Part shown: positions 10,534-20,576 of the stretch, piece by piece
Numbering within the stretch: the first letter of the stretch is position 1
Layout: every line of letters begins with the position of its first letter
Assembly: GCA_030407315.1 (NCBI GenBank)
Contig: JALQPE010002409.1
Span: 186,001-250,000 of the forward strand
Source of the DNA: Asparagopsis taxiformis
Taxonomy: Eukaryota; Rhodophyta; Florideophyceae; Bonnemaisoniales; Bonnemaisoniaceae
DNA: 64,000 bases
Reading direction: 5' to 3'
Notes under the pieces: generated by a model
Told to the model about the DNA's origin: nothing
Seen by the model: the letters and a program-made list of their open reading frames with translations, nothing else
The model's database searches: none
Translations under genes and position numbers: made by a program

Positions 10534-11329
10534 GACGCGTAACTACAGTACTATTAAACGCCAAACCTTCAAAATTGCATACTTCCCGCACCTTAATATA
10601 TTTTCTGTCAGATTCATCGCACTCATGTGTCTCTGATATCCCACCGAGCTCCGCCGCTTCCACCCACATCGACATTCGAATAAGCCTCATTCACCCGCTC
10701 GCCAATGCAACTATTCCTTTTTTCCACTCTCTGAGTCATGCGTAGCCTTCCTTGGTACCACCTAAATTATCCCTTTGACTAATGCAACTTCTCCTCCTCA
10801 CTGCTTCCGTCCTTCTGTTGTTGGCGACTCGAGTTTTTCTGTCCTGCATCTTGTATATTTCGTCCAGCTTGCAAAGTGCTCAACTTGGCGATTACTGGAT
10901 ATTGGAAGAGCGTCTTCAATTTACGAACACTTAATCGTAATACATATAACTGTTTGTCTATTTTGTAGAGATACTATTCCCTGCACCTCAATCAACTGCC
11001 GAACAATACTGCTGTCTGACCGAACGTGCAGTGTAGCACAAGCTATACTCAATACTCAGGTAAGCTTGTGTGCTAAACCTCTCCCGAATTTGACTCGACA
11101 ATACATAAATGACAAATTCGGCAACCTTGATCATTGCAATATCCAATCCACCAAAACATGACCGTACAGCGTATATAAGGATAGGATAGCATGACACAGC
11201 ACCTCGATTTAGTGCGAGTCGGAATAAATGACGTATAATCACAATAAGTAGATACAACAACACTTGAATAGCACAACCTCGGCTCGAAAAGGCAATCCCT
11301 GATTGCCCAGCCGACATTGCAACGATATC

Positions 11330-12130
11330 TTAGGTAATATCATGAGATGACTTGCGCTCGGGTGCTAGCGGTGGTAACGGCTTTGAAGCCATTCGTCTGG
11401 GCAGCTCGCCTCGAGAATTTTGTACAGCTGCAGATGCTACAGGCGGTGTGGCCCTCAAAAGAGGCGACGAATCATGGCCACGTGCAGGTCCAGTGAGCGA
11501 GCGGAAGGGGGGTGAAGCCAGCCCACGTGAAGGCAACGTCTGCGCACGCATGAGAGGCGCCGAGTATTCCGCTCGCGGTGAGAGGTTGACAATCTCAATA
11601 TGCGACTCTGAATAGCGTTGAGCACGCGTCAACAACGGTTGCGATGCGTCTGGCGACGGCAGTGGTTCGCGTTTGTAACCTTCATCAAACGATTGCGTTG
11701 GCGAAGCGCGGCGCAGTAAACATGAAGTTCCTAGCGCTAAAGTGAGTAGGAAGATTGTGAGACAGATAAGTGGTAAATAATCCCAGATGCCGTTGGCTGA
11801 AACACATTCGTGTTCCAGGAAGGTTTCTGGAGGACAGAGAGATGGAAAGTGGTCTATACACATAGCACGACTGCAGACTGTCGGGTCGCGTGATGTGCGC
11901 GGCAAAGCATCACACGATGCAGAGTCTGGTAATGTGATGGACTTGGGCGTTGGTGCACATTCGACAGTTACCGCATTGGTGCGATGACAGCAACGACAGT
12001 CGCAATGGGAGGGGTTGGACTTGGAGGATGGAGGCGGCGCCGGTTGCGCAACGTTGGGGTGGATTGCGGGTGGAGCAGCGAGCGTCAGGGTGAGGAATAG
12101 ACAAATGAGCATGTGTGCAGTTGGGCGCAT
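11330..12130 (-). CDS. Predicted single-pass type I membrane protein, Cys-rich ectodomain
   Basis: 266 residues from the ATG at 12130, chosen because it places a classic signal peptide (MRPTAHMLICLFLTLTLAAPP) at the N-terminus. In-frame ATGs at 12157 and 12283 would add 9 or 51 residues. The lumenal part is Pro-rich and then Cys-rich (CDCRCC and about six more cysteines). One membrane segment (YLPLICLTIFLLTLALGTSCLL) is followed by basic residues and a ~110-residue cytosolic tail rich in Ser, Pro and Arg. No family is recognised. It could be a receptor-like or adaptor protein; the topology is supported, the function is not. Confidence 0.6.
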   Translation of the reverse strand: MRPTAHMLICLFLTLTLAAPPAIHPNVAQPAPPPSSKSNPSHCDCRCCHRTNAVTVECAPTPKSITLPDSASCDALPRTSRDPTVCSRAMCIDHFPSLCPPETFLEHECVSANGIWDYLPLICLTIFLLTLALGTSCLLRRASPTQSFDEGYKREPLPSPDASQPLLTRAQRYSESHIEIVNLSPRAEYSAPLMRAQTLPSRGLASPPFRSLTGPARGHDSSPLLRATPPVASAAVQNSRGELPRRMASKPLPPLAPERKSSHDIT

Positions 12131-12926
12131 GTTGCGCGTGTGATTGATGTTAGGCATGGGCGGAAGCGGGCAACTGGGAGGAGATGGGCTGTTGACGTGA
12201 GTTGAGCTGCGTTGGAGGCGGACGAGTATGTTGATGAAAAATTTAGTGATGTTTGCAATGATCTGCAACTGCCCCATCATCATAGACCGATGGTATGCTA
12301 CGTAGCTGTGCAGAATGTTTCTTTTTCAGCGTCAACGAACACACGTTGTTGCTGTGGCGTGTCTACCGGTGCGTGATTAGCGCTTACTGATTGGATGATA
12401 CGAAAGACGGGCTGTACGTTGCTACTCATATGATAAGGTGTTCTGGCTGCCTCTTGACGATTCACAGACGTACACTTGTCAACTTGTCAATGGTTTGCAT
12501 TGCTGGCAAGAGGCAATCTTGATCTTTTTTGGATTAAAGATGCAATCTGACTTCAATTACGTGACACGACATACGTAAGCGCAACACCCGTCAGAGGCCA
12601 ATTCTAATTCAATGTCATCCTCGTAAAATTTACCGAAATTTAACATATTGCGTGCCGTCATGTGCATCTTCCACACGATTCAATGCAATCCTTTTCGTTC
12701 CATTCGTGCACCAAATTTCATCAACAACATCAGCTACCCACCCACTCGAATCACTGTCCCTCACCAGCGCACCTCTACACGCACAATTAGACAGACCCAA
12801 CATGTCCCAAATTATAGTTTACCATTCATCCGACACTGCTTCCCACCCGCACCCATATAACAGCCCCGTCTCGATGCTCGACTCTATGCGTCTTCCTCCA
12901 ACCCATCAACTCGTTCTTCTGTCATC
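12131..12926. promoter_or_regulatory. Divergent upstream region of the type I protein and GT61-like genes
   Basis: About 800 bp between the two starts. The part next to the GT61-like start is rich in C and T with a CATATAAC element near 12853. No coding potential was recognised. Confidence 0.4.
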
Positions 12927-14846
12927 ATGCTCAGTACTCTCACACCTCGTCTTCGTCGCTCCCCACGAGCCACTCACGAGCAATCCGTTCTTCCGTCCCC
13001 GATAAGTATTTCACCCAGGCATCGTCAATTCTCACCGCGCTATCGCCGCAATACGCGCGTTTATCTTCCTCGCGCACTCGCTTTTATATCTCTCTTTTCT
13101 GCTCTCGCATTCTTCCTCCAGGCTGTTCGCGTTGGCATTCACTATCTCCAAACGCCTGACGAGCCAACTGAACCGGTTACTATCTCATACAATGCCAATC
13201 CAATCAACGAACAGCAGCGCGACATTCATGCTTCGGACGCCAATGAACATCATACCGAACTGAAACATTCTTCTCATCGAAGAGCTCTCACAATTGAACA
13301 TCATCACCAACCTATTGACCGACGAACCTTTCATCTACATCACAAGCAACCTCAACATGAACAGGGGGTTCAGATCTCCATTACTCCACATAATTCACCT
13401 AATCCATCACATGTTAAACCGAGTGCTCTTTCCCACTCTGATCGCGAACACGATAAACCTGGCATGGAAAAGAAGAATGACCAACATCGCGTTAACACCG
13501 ACATCAAACAAGAGACACTAAAAGCGGTTCCGAATACAAAATGGATGCCAAACCCACCAGGGTCGTTGCGTACGTATAAGCCCCTACGTTCGGTTTCGAC
13601 AAGAATGCGTCTTGTCAGCATGGAAAATGCCTGCTACTGCACTCAGCGCAATAAGTTCTTACTGCCGCGCCCCGTAAGCCTCGCAAACAGACGCTTCCCA
13701 GACTTCCTTACGCGCTACGGCATTGCGAAATTCACAAATTGGAAGGATGCACGAAAGATTCTAGCGTTCCCCAAACAAAAAGTTGTGCATATTCCAGGCA
13801 CCACCGTTATGTGGAGAGGTCGTTCACTGCACTACTACCATGCGCATCTTCAGAGAGCGTTGATTCCCATTCGCTCGCTAATTGACAACATTCACAAGTC
13901 CAGTGACAAGTCGGAGATTAAACTCGCTTCTGAGAACTTTCCTCACGCAGATACTGCTGACGAGAGGGTCATGCAGCTCCACAAATACTATCTCGGAGAT
14001 ATCAAGCACTCGAACAGGATTGAGCTATCCCATTATCGTCCGCTTCTGGTGTGTTTTAAACGCGTTTTCGTAGCTGGGACTGAATTCGAAAACCATGCTG
14101 TCTCACCGGAATCCTACAGCCGTGTAAAAGAACTCATCAAATCACACGAGGGACCGAAACTGGAGCAACCGCTGGTCAATTCATGCTCAGACAAAAATGC
14201 CAACAAGAGAATACTGTGGATTATGGACCGACAAAGCGAACACACGCATTCAGGATCGATGACAAACAACGGTGAAGTTGAAATTGCAGTTACACATGAG
14301 CTAATCCGTGCCGGGCTTGCGCACGAAGTACTCGTCAAAACGATCCAAGCACCGAACCTCCTTTGTCCACGCGGAACGCGTCGCGAAGGATGTATGAGCA
14401 CAGATTGCTCACAACCAGCGCAGAATGAACCTTGCAGAAGAAGGCCGTGGCTTCTACCGGAGGTGCGTGCGTTTAACAACATGACGTTCCTAGTGAGCAC
14501 TGCAGGACCCGGCAACAATGGGTATGCTTACATGCCGCGGGGATCCACAGTTGTTGAAATCAGCCCACATGGTGTGTTTGATTTGTCGTACGGGGACAGC
14601 GCACGGGATGCTGGCCTCAAATACTTTAGAATGGAGAACCGCCTGTCGGACACGCTTGAACGTGCGTTGTCGGATCGATTTGGGGATGTCGCAAGGTCTG
14701 CACAGAGTTGTTGGCAGGATAACGAATGTCGGGAACTACGGTTGAAGCAGGGATTGAAAGTGGATGTACATCATTTGAAAATTGTGTTGCGGACGGCGTT
14801 GAAGGAATGGAAAAGGACATGTCATTTGAAGAGCGAAAAGGCATAA
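12927..14846 (+). CDS. Type II membrane glycosyltransferase, GT61 (DUF563)-like
   Basis: 639 residues. A basic cytosolic N-terminus (~45 residues) precedes one membrane anchor (ALAFISLFSALAFFLQAV). A long His/Gln/Asn-rich stem (about 75-200) follows, then the catalytic region. The C-terminal third has the GT61 pattern: RILWIMDRQSEH, a helix with GEVEIAVTHELI, then TFLVSTAGPGNNGYAYMPRG and STVVEISPHGVF. These correspond to the 'GAgl.n..FmppGs.viEi.P' block of EOGT and plant GT61 enzymes. It is probably a Golgi enzyme of cell-wall or N-/O-glycan assembly; donor and acceptor are unknown. The long low-complexity stem is unusual. An AATAAA lies 27 bp after the stop (14873-14878). Confidence 0.75.
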   Translation: MLSTLTPRLRRSPRATHEQSVLPSPISISPRHRQFSPRYRRNTRVYLPRALAFISLFSALAFFLQAVRVGIHYLQTPDEPTEPVTISYNANPINEQQRDIHASDANEHHTELKHSSHRRALTIEHHHQPIDRRTFHLHHKQPQHEQGVQISITPHNSPNPSHVKPSALSHSDREHDKPGMEKKNDQHRVNTDIKQETLKAVPNTKWMPNPPGSLRTYKPLRSVSTRMRLVSMENACYCTQRNKFLLPRPVSLANRRFPDFLTRYGIAKFTNWKDARKILAFPKQKVVHIPGTTVMWRGRSLHYYHAHLQRALIPIRSLIDNIHKSSDKSEIKLASENFPHADTADERVMQLHKYYLGDIKHSNRIELSHYRPLLVCFKRVFVAGTEFENHAVSPESYSRVKELIKSHEGPKLEQPLVNSCSDKNANKRILWIMDRQSEHTHSGSMTNNGEVEIAVTHELIRAGLAHEVLVKTIQAPNLLCPRGTRREGCMSTDCSQPAQNEPCRRRPWLLPEVRAFNNMTFLVSTAGPGNNGYAYMPRGSTVVEISPHGVFDLSYGDSARDAGLKYFRMENRLSDTLERALSDRFGDVARSAQSCWQDNECRELRLKQGLKVDVHHLKIVLRTALKEWKRTCHLKSEKA

Positions 14847-15329
14847 ATGGTCTGTGATGGTAATATAACTATAATAAACAAATACACTAGTTTTTTCAGA
14901 AATAAGTCGAGCTCAGATCACGTCATGATGTATCTGCGGTATATAGTTTAGATGCGCACAATCGTTGTATCTTTTCTTCTTGTTCTATGAAAGGCCACGG
15001 CGCACAAGTGGGCTGTGAATGCAGTTCGCCGGACGGTTGACTCAGACGAAATCAACGCACCGTGGAAGAGATATTGGGACCAACAGGTCCTCATATTATG
15101 CAGAAGGGCTTCAACGAAATATGGGAGACCATCCACTAAGGCGAGGCCACTTGGCCAATGCAATGAGCACAGTCTTGATCTATGTCAGTGCGCAAATGTT
15201 TTCACGCGCGTTCCAAGCGAATGCGCGTCATGGCATCAACTTGATATTGTACATTCCAGAATGACCGGTCGTTACGATCTACTTGTATCAGAGAACTTGA
15301 CATCCCCCTCTGACACTGCCCCTTCCACC
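14847..15329. other. Intergenic: GT61-like 3' region and exonuclease upstream region
   Basis: Contains the AATAAA at 14873 and, from 15015, an open frame in phase with the exonuclease but without conserved sequence. I read it as the 5' leader. Confidence 0.5.
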
Positions 15330-16376
15330 ATGGTTTCCCGCGACAAGTCAAAGCGCAAGGCACGCAAGCCTGCCGAGAATCGCAAGAAGAACAACAACAA
15401 TAGTACGCGACCGACGCGTAAGAATGATATCTCGCCGCCATCGTCCGTCCCTCAGCCCGACTCGCAGCAGCGGCGTTTCGCATACCACACACAGAATTCT
15501 ACCCCGCCTCACCGTCGCAAGCGTCCCGGACCGACCGTGTACATAGACTCGGTTGCAGCCTGTCGCGCAGCAGTCACTGTACTCTCCGTCCATCCCAGGA
15601 TCGCTGTGGACTGTGAGGGTGTTGGCTTGTCACGCATCGGGCGTCTGTGTTTGATGCAGATTGCCTCGCCTGATCATATCTACATTTTTGATATTATCGG
15701 AAAGGATCTTAACGATAAGGCGTATGGAATTTCGCTGTTTGAACAGGGTGGTTTGCGCGAACTGCTCGAGAATACTTCGGTGCATAAAGTAATGCACGAT
15801 TGTCGTCACGATTCCGATGCCCTTTTTCACCAATTTGGCGTTCGTCTCGCTTCAATTATTGATACTCAGGTTGTGTTTACAGTCCTGCGAAAGGTGCGAG
15901 GCTTGGCGGTTGGTCTGCCTGTCAGTCTTAGGACGCTGCTGCGAAAGTTTGCCGGTGCAACTGAGGAAGAGCTTGAGATGAAGAATTCTGTCAAGGACTC
16001 CATGAATACGAATGGCGACTTTTGGTTGCAACGACCTCTGTCCGAACAGGCGTTGCAGTACGCAAGGTTGGATGTGGAACACCTGCTATTCGTGACCCAT
16101 AAGCTTGGGCAGTACATTGTCAATGCTGATAAGAAAGGCTGGCAGCAAGTGCTTAAGGAATCCAACGAGTATATCACTATGTTCCGAGATCATGATGATG
16201 GTCCGCGCAAGGCACAACAGCAATATGAGATATTGGCTCGTGTCGCGCGTCGTGAACGTGCCGTTCACGAGCAGACCAAACGTGTATCAACACACCGTGC
16301 TAGTGATCCTATGCGTCTCTTCGCTTTTGATCATCACTCAGTGTTGCATGTCTTGCAATCTACTCCTATTTCATGA
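15330..16376 (+). CDS. DEDDy-type 3'-5' exonuclease domain protein (EXD1/egalitarian-like)
   Basis: 348 residues from the ATG at 15330, which sits in a perfect CCACCATGG context. The same frame is open further upstream but shows nothing conserved. A basic, low-complexity N-terminus (~65 residues, with KRKARK and an Asn run) precedes the nuclease. The motifs are Exo I DCEGVGL (about 94-100), Exo II in HDCRHDSDAL (about 157), and Exo III YARLDVEHLL (about 243-252), giving D-E-D-D with the Tyr subtype. No HRDC or RNase D C-terminal helices are evident. Family members process or bind structured RNA; the substrate here is unknown. All catalytic acids appear intact. Confidence 0.85.
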   Translation: MVSRDKSKRKARKPAENRKKNNNNSTRPTRKNDISPPSSVPQPDSQQRRFAYHTQNSTPPHRRKRPGPTVYIDSVAACRAAVTVLSVHPRIAVDCEGVGLSRIGRLCLMQIASPDHIYIFDIIGKDLNDKAYGISLFEQGGLRELLENTSVHKVMHDCRHDSDALFHQFGVRLASIIDTQVVFTVLRKVRGLAVGLPVSLRTLLRKFAGATEEELEMKNSVKDSMNTNGDFWLQRPLSEQALQYARLDVEHLLFVTHKLGQYIVNADKKGWQQVLKESNEYITMFRDHDDGPRKAQQQYEILARVARRERAVHEQTKRVSTHRASDPMRLFAFDHHSVLHVLQSTPIS

Positions 16377-16625
16377 ACAATTACGCTTTTGTCGATTAGA
16401 TTACCGATTCTAAGATATGTTGCTGTCTTCACTTTACAGAATAAATCTGTCTGGTGCAGTTCAGCTTCTTTCAACAAAATCTGATCCACGTTCGTAGAAG
16501 GCATGATTCACCGGGTCTTCGTACGTTATTCGCGTTGTACCTGATCTGCTTCGGTTGATATTCTTGGCGAAATCTGGCAAACTCTTGGGTACATCCACAG
16601 TTACACATAATATTGAAAATCTCAT

Positions 16626-17675
16626 ATGGAGCATACCTTTATTCCAGAGTGCCACACACCATTGAATCGAACAATATTGCTCACTTCCTCGTTTCGAAAC
16701 CAGATGATTGGATTTCTCTTGCGTATCACACCAACGTTGACACTGACGTCGAAAGAAAAAGCAAGAATTTCCAGGCAGCGAGATGGAGGAATTGGAACCA
16801 CAGTAGCTCTGAACCGTGTAATTTTCGAATCAAATGAAGTAAATGGGGAGGGCAACGTCAAGATCTTGAAGACCGACCACAGAGCCTCACACGTAGTTGA
16901 CGTACTGAAACTGCCGAAAAACGGTGGCCAGGTTCGTGCAGGGATTGCTGATCAGGTCCTCATCAATGACGTACCCGTGACGATATCAGATGATCTGAGC
17001 GTACAATTCCATCTCAGCGAAGGAGTCCGAAAGGAACTTCCAGAACCGCCCAGAATAACGCTCATCCTAGCCCTCCCCAGGCCCAAAGTTCTAGCGCGAC
17101 TTTTGCCGCAAATAGCGGCTGTGGGTGTGGAGAGGATTGTTCTTTGCAACGCATATAAAGTAAGTTGTTTATGAAAGCGTCATGTGAATAATATTGGAGT
17201 GAATCTAACTTTATGGGGTGTGTGGGTCTGTCAGGTTGAAAAGTGCTACTTTGATTCTTCCTTGTTAAAGAATGCTGACGAGATGAGATCGTTGCTCATT
17301 GAAGGGGTCGCTCAATCGGGGACGGACGGTCGTGTACCGAAAGTTAGTATTGAGCGACGATTGAAAGTTTTTCTTGAAGACAAGTTGTCTGAAGTAGCAC
17401 CACTTGACGCTCACCTACTTTTGGCAGAGCCGGGCTCTTCGTTGTCCTTATTCGAAACTTTGTCGAAAGTTGCCGACAAACCGTTGGTTGAACATCCGCA
17501 TATCGCACTTGCAATTGGTCCGGAGGGAGGGTGGATGCCCAGAGAGGTCAGCATGTTTGAACAAATGTTTGCCTTCAAGAGAATATCGTTAGGCGACCGA
17601 ATATTGCGTACTGATGCAGCTGTACTTATTTTGCTTGGTCTTATCCATGAATACCTACGCTTCATTAGACATTGA
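16626..17675 (+). CDS. rsmE: RsmE-family 16S rRNA m3U1498 methyltransferase (one intron)
   Basis: Exons 16626-17159 and 17235-17675, phase 0, give 324 residues. The join reads through NAYK then VEKCYFDSS, restoring the SPOUT domain that either exon alone would truncate. After a ~55-residue N-terminal extension, probably an organelle presequence (Phe at residue 5), the PUA-like part begins at LNRVIFES. The SPOUT fold has LILALPRPK, the AAVGVERIVLCNAYK helix, the SAM-binding knot with AIGPEGGWMPREV, and LGDRILRTDAAVLILLGLI (canonical lgxRILRtETA). The family methylates U1498 N3 in bacterial-type small-subunit rRNA, so plastid or mitochondrial ribosomes are the likely target. It is convergent with the Nup88-like gene. 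Confidence 0.9.
17160..17234 (+). other. Spliceosomal intron in the rsmE-like gene (75 nt)
   Basis: The donor is GTAAGT and the acceptor ...TCAG. The branch site TCTAAC has its branch A at 17208, 26 nt before the acceptor. Stops in the intron break the reading frame, and removal restores it in phase 0. Confidence 0.9.
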
Positions 17676-17798
17676 AGACCTCATATGTACATGATTTACA
17701 ACGGGACTAGGATACCCCAACAAGACAATACTCATTTGCTCACATCGCTGCCCCAACATCCTTGGTAGATCTGTGGTACTAGTACAAGTGTGTGAGCT

Positions 17799-20249
17799 TT
17801 ACACAGCAGAAAGTCGTTTCCAAAGTTTCGAACTCAATTCAAGAGCTTCTGCGATCTCCTGACTATGTTTCTCTAACGCTGCCTTGATTTGCTGCAATTC
17901 TGTTCGACCCAATTCAACTCTATCACGGGGTGGCGTCCATTCCGGCTTTCGTCGCGCTAGAGGCTCGTCCGCATCACGCCAGGCTGGACTAGCCGACCAG
18001 CGCTTCGGTCGTCGAGATGCAGAACCAGTCAGCGGAGAGCGTGTCACTAGTGGAGATGGAGCGTTTCTCATCGGACTCTGGAACGACGCGTCTGCATGTG
18101 AACTCTCAACAGCAGCAGCTGCTTTTTGCGCACGCACAGCTGTTGATATTTCTTCAACACGCCTTCTCAAAGACGCCACCCGGCGTTTCTTTTCCTTCAA
18201 CTTGTTGTACCGCTCCCTCTCGACGGGGCTCAGTTCCGAATTACCACTCTCTAAAGCCTGTAAGACGATAACCATGCGTTCTTTCAGAATAGAGTTGACT
18301 TCCTCTACCCGACGAAGTTTCATTTTTAGAGCGGCCTCCGAATTTTCAACTTCCGCCAGGGTGCAGTCGACGTCACCCACTTCATTAACACTGTGGGCAC
18401 AACGCTGTTTCAATTCATCGGACCACTGTGTCAAAACTGATGCCAAGTTGCCTAGACTATCTCCAATGCCTGCTCCTTCCGAACCACCGGTAAATACTGC
18501 AATCTTCTCCTCCAGGAACTCCAATGCGGGAGGGTAAGACTGGATGTTACGCAAAACCCCCAATGTCCCCGGTGCCACACGCCCTCCATGTTGCCCTTCC
18601 AACTTTTGTACATGATGAACAATGTTCATCACCTCTTTTCCAATTTCTGGACAAGCAAACGCTCTGTTGCCAGTTAATGGCCGCTCCGAGTTCCAGGAAA
18701 TGTCTGCAGATGGTCTGGAACTCAGCAAACTTGGGGGAAGAGTTGTGTCAAATCCAGAAACCCACTTAATCGGGTTGGATACATGCAGGTTTGCATCAGA
18801 TGTTAGGGCAATTGCGACAGGCCCTTGTCCTTTCACATAGGAAGATGCAACCCCAAGGATTCCCCTTTCGCTATTGGAGGCTGTTGAAGTAGACAGAAGC
18901 AGTGAGATAGAGCTCTTGGGGGTCTGTTCCAATGCACTGGAGTTCAACAAAACAGAAACAAATGATAACCGTATCGAGTACACAGACGGGCCTGATACTG
19001 CAAACAAGATATCAGCATTCGTCTTGCCTCCGAGAGGAAAGAGCACCACAGGGGTGGGACCAGGGATTGTCATGTGCTCGAAGCACAGTAGAAGAGGAGC
19101 TACTGCCGATGCTGCAGCCGTATACTCTTCACTTGCTTCTAGCGCTGCATCTCCAGTTGTGGCAAAAGGATCGTCAGAGAGAAACCATTGCGCTTCAACT
19201 TTCTCCAAGCTGATCAAGGCGGACAAATCTCCTTGTTTGCTACCGCGCAGAAGTATAGGTGGGTGCGCATGGCCACAGTGAAGTAAAGTTAGTGAGGAAA
19301 AGGCCGACGGTGAGCTGGATGCGTCATCTTGCTCTATATATAAGGGCCCTTGGAACAAAAGTGGTGCAGGTTTGAATTCTCGAACGGCAACCATATCACC
19401 TGATGATGATGATTCAAAAACGCGTTCTAGAAACCTCACCTGCATTTGTGCTTGACGGAGCGTCCATGAATCATTAGTGGCAGCAGGTTCAGATGTTGAG
19501 AAATCCAACATACGACGTGGAGATTCGGCCCGAGTAGTAAAGGGATCAGGATTGGAAGCAGTCTTGTTCACTTCTTTGTCCAATACACGGCGGGCTGCAT
19601 CTCGGAGTGCACGCCAGATGTTTGTGGGGATACGTGTACCAATAGGGGCGATTGGTGCGGCAACGTAAAGCTCACCGTCTTCAGCTAAAATATACACAGA
19701 AAGTGCATCCCATCCTGGGGATCTGCCAAATGCAAATGACAGAGGTGAAGCGCCAGCCGTGACAACGCGTAGTCGGAAGCGCTCCGTTGCAGCAGAGTTC
19801 TGCGACACGACATCATAGAGACGGAGGCTGCCGTCGGAGGTGAGCAGCATTAGAAATGCATGGGCATGTGGTGAGAAAGCAGCATGTAGCAGACGGAGGG
19901 TTGGACGACGTGAAAAGAGAGGGTCGGCGACACGGCGGATTGCAGGAGGAGTTGTGAATGGTTCGATTACACAAACTGCTGTTGGTGACGTTACAGCAAA
20001 CATGTCCTGTGCTGGAAGGATTGTCGTGGCGTCATTAGGAATGGCTGGATGTGGTCCGATAGTCAGGGTAGGGGATGGAGGATTTGATGTGCTTATCAAA
20101 CGGATTGTTGGAGATTCTGTATCGGATGTGTGGAGAAGAGCGAGGAGATGGGGAGTCAGAGAGGCGAGACGAGTTGGTGCGGGTGGATTGGGTGAGATGG
20201 GAGGCAGGGCAGATGAAATGTTGAGGAGATTTGATCGGAAATCGTCCAT
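17799..20249 (-). CDS. NUP88: Nup88/MOS7-like nucleoporin
   Basis: 816 residues from the ATG at 20249 (MDDFRSNLL); the frame is open upstream to 20360. The N-terminal ~530 residues have beta-propeller-like strands (AHAFLMLLTSDGSLRLYDV, LSVYILAEDGELYVAAP). The C-terminal ~280 residues are helical coiled coil (RRVEEVNSILKERMVIVL, ELSPVERERYNKLKEKKRR), ending in LQQIKAALEKHSQEIAEALEL. The propeller-then-coiled-coil layout and the 'sp.e......L......' spacing before the last helix match Nup88, which binds Nup214 and Nup62 on the cytoplasmic face of the pore and, in plants (MOS7), tunes nuclear export. The similarity is structural rather than motif-strong. A long propeller-coil protein of another class remains possible. 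Confidence 0.6.
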   Translation of the reverse strand: MDDFRSNLLNISSALPPISPNPPAPTRLASLTPHLLALLHTSDTESPTIRLISTSNPPSPTLTIGPHPAIPNDATTILPAQDMFAVTSPTAVCVIEPFTTPPAIRRVADPLFSRRPTLRLLHAAFSPHAHAFLMLLTSDGSLRLYDVVSQNSAATERFRLRVVTAGASPLSFAFGRSPGWDALSVYILAEDGELYVAAPIAPIGTRIPTNIWRALRDAARRVLDKEVNKTASNPDPFTTRAESPRRMLDFSTSEPAATNDSWTLRQAQMQVRFLERVFESSSSGDMVAVREFKPAPLLFQGPLYIEQDDASSSPSAFSSLTLLHCGHAHPPILLRGSKQGDLSALISLEKVEAQWFLSDDPFATTGDAALEASEEYTAAASAVAPLLLCFEHMTIPGPTPVVLFPLGGKTNADILFAVSGPSVYSIRLSFVSVLLNSSALEQTPKSSISLLLSTSTASNSERGILGVASSYVKGQGPVAIALTSDANLHVSNPIKWVSGFDTTLPPSLLSSRPSADISWNSERPLTGNRAFACPEIGKEVMNIVHHVQKLEGQHGGRVAPGTLGVLRNIQSYPPALEFLEEKIAVFTGGSEGAGIGDSLGNLASVLTQWSDELKQRCAHSVNEVGDVDCTLAEVENSEAALKMKLRRVEEVNSILKERMVIVLQALESGNSELSPVERERYNKLKEKKRRVASLRRRVEEISTAVRAQKAAAAVESSHADASFQSPMRNAPSPLVTRSPLTGSASRRPKRWSASPAWRDADEPLARRKPEWTPPRDRVELGRTELQQIKAALEKHSQEIAEALELSSKLWKRLSAV

Positions 20250-20576
20250 GTTGATGCGGGAAATCACTGGACGATACAAAGAGTAACGCCGCTGTACGTT
20301 AAATGCGACGCAAAGAGAGTGGGTTGAAGTGTCGTTGCCGAGAATTGCGCGGCGGATCACTGTTCAGAGTTGTGAACTTACGGATGGCATCGCATTCTTT
20401 GTGGACTCACGCGGCAAACCGGACAGCACAAATTTGTACAAATACAACACGGATCAAAATATGATAACGTAATACAGCAGTGCCATCGCGAGAATATCTC
20501 CCAGTCAGCCCTCCTCCTGCATCTGCCCGTCCGATCTTTTTCCATCTTTGTCTGTCAACGACCTGACCAGATCACA
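20250..20576. promoter_or_regulatory. Divergent upstream region of the Nup88-like and CGL160-kinase genes
   Basis: The 327 bp carry both 5' leaders. The side next to the kinase fusion is rich in C and T (20500-20560), as is common upstream of plus-strand starts in this window. I see no clear TATA box. Confidence 0.4.

Larger units (their letters stand above)
7172..11329. other. 4.2-kb gene-poor region
   Basis: Only short, mutually overlapping open frames (under 130 codons) occur here. None has a family motif, signal peptide or plausible splice partner. The sequence holds two imperfect hairpins (8754-8784 and 10497-10533), a 12-base G run (9600-9611) and a repeated 17-mer-like element near 8771 and 9481 (one mismatch). 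No transposase, reverse transcriptase, terminal repeat or tRNA was seen. Confidence 0.6.

Noticed and set aside
7364..11161. Several 60-130 codon open frames in the gene-poor region
   Set aside because: They overlap on both strands and show no family motif, signal peptide or membrane pattern.
15015..15329. N-terminal extension of the exonuclease
   Set aside because: It is open and in frame but not conserved-looking, and the ATG at 15330 has an ideal start context.
17160..17234. Frameshift or nonsense mutation splitting the rsmE-like gene
   Set aside because: Donor, branch site and acceptor are all present and the spliced join restores the family sequence exactly.
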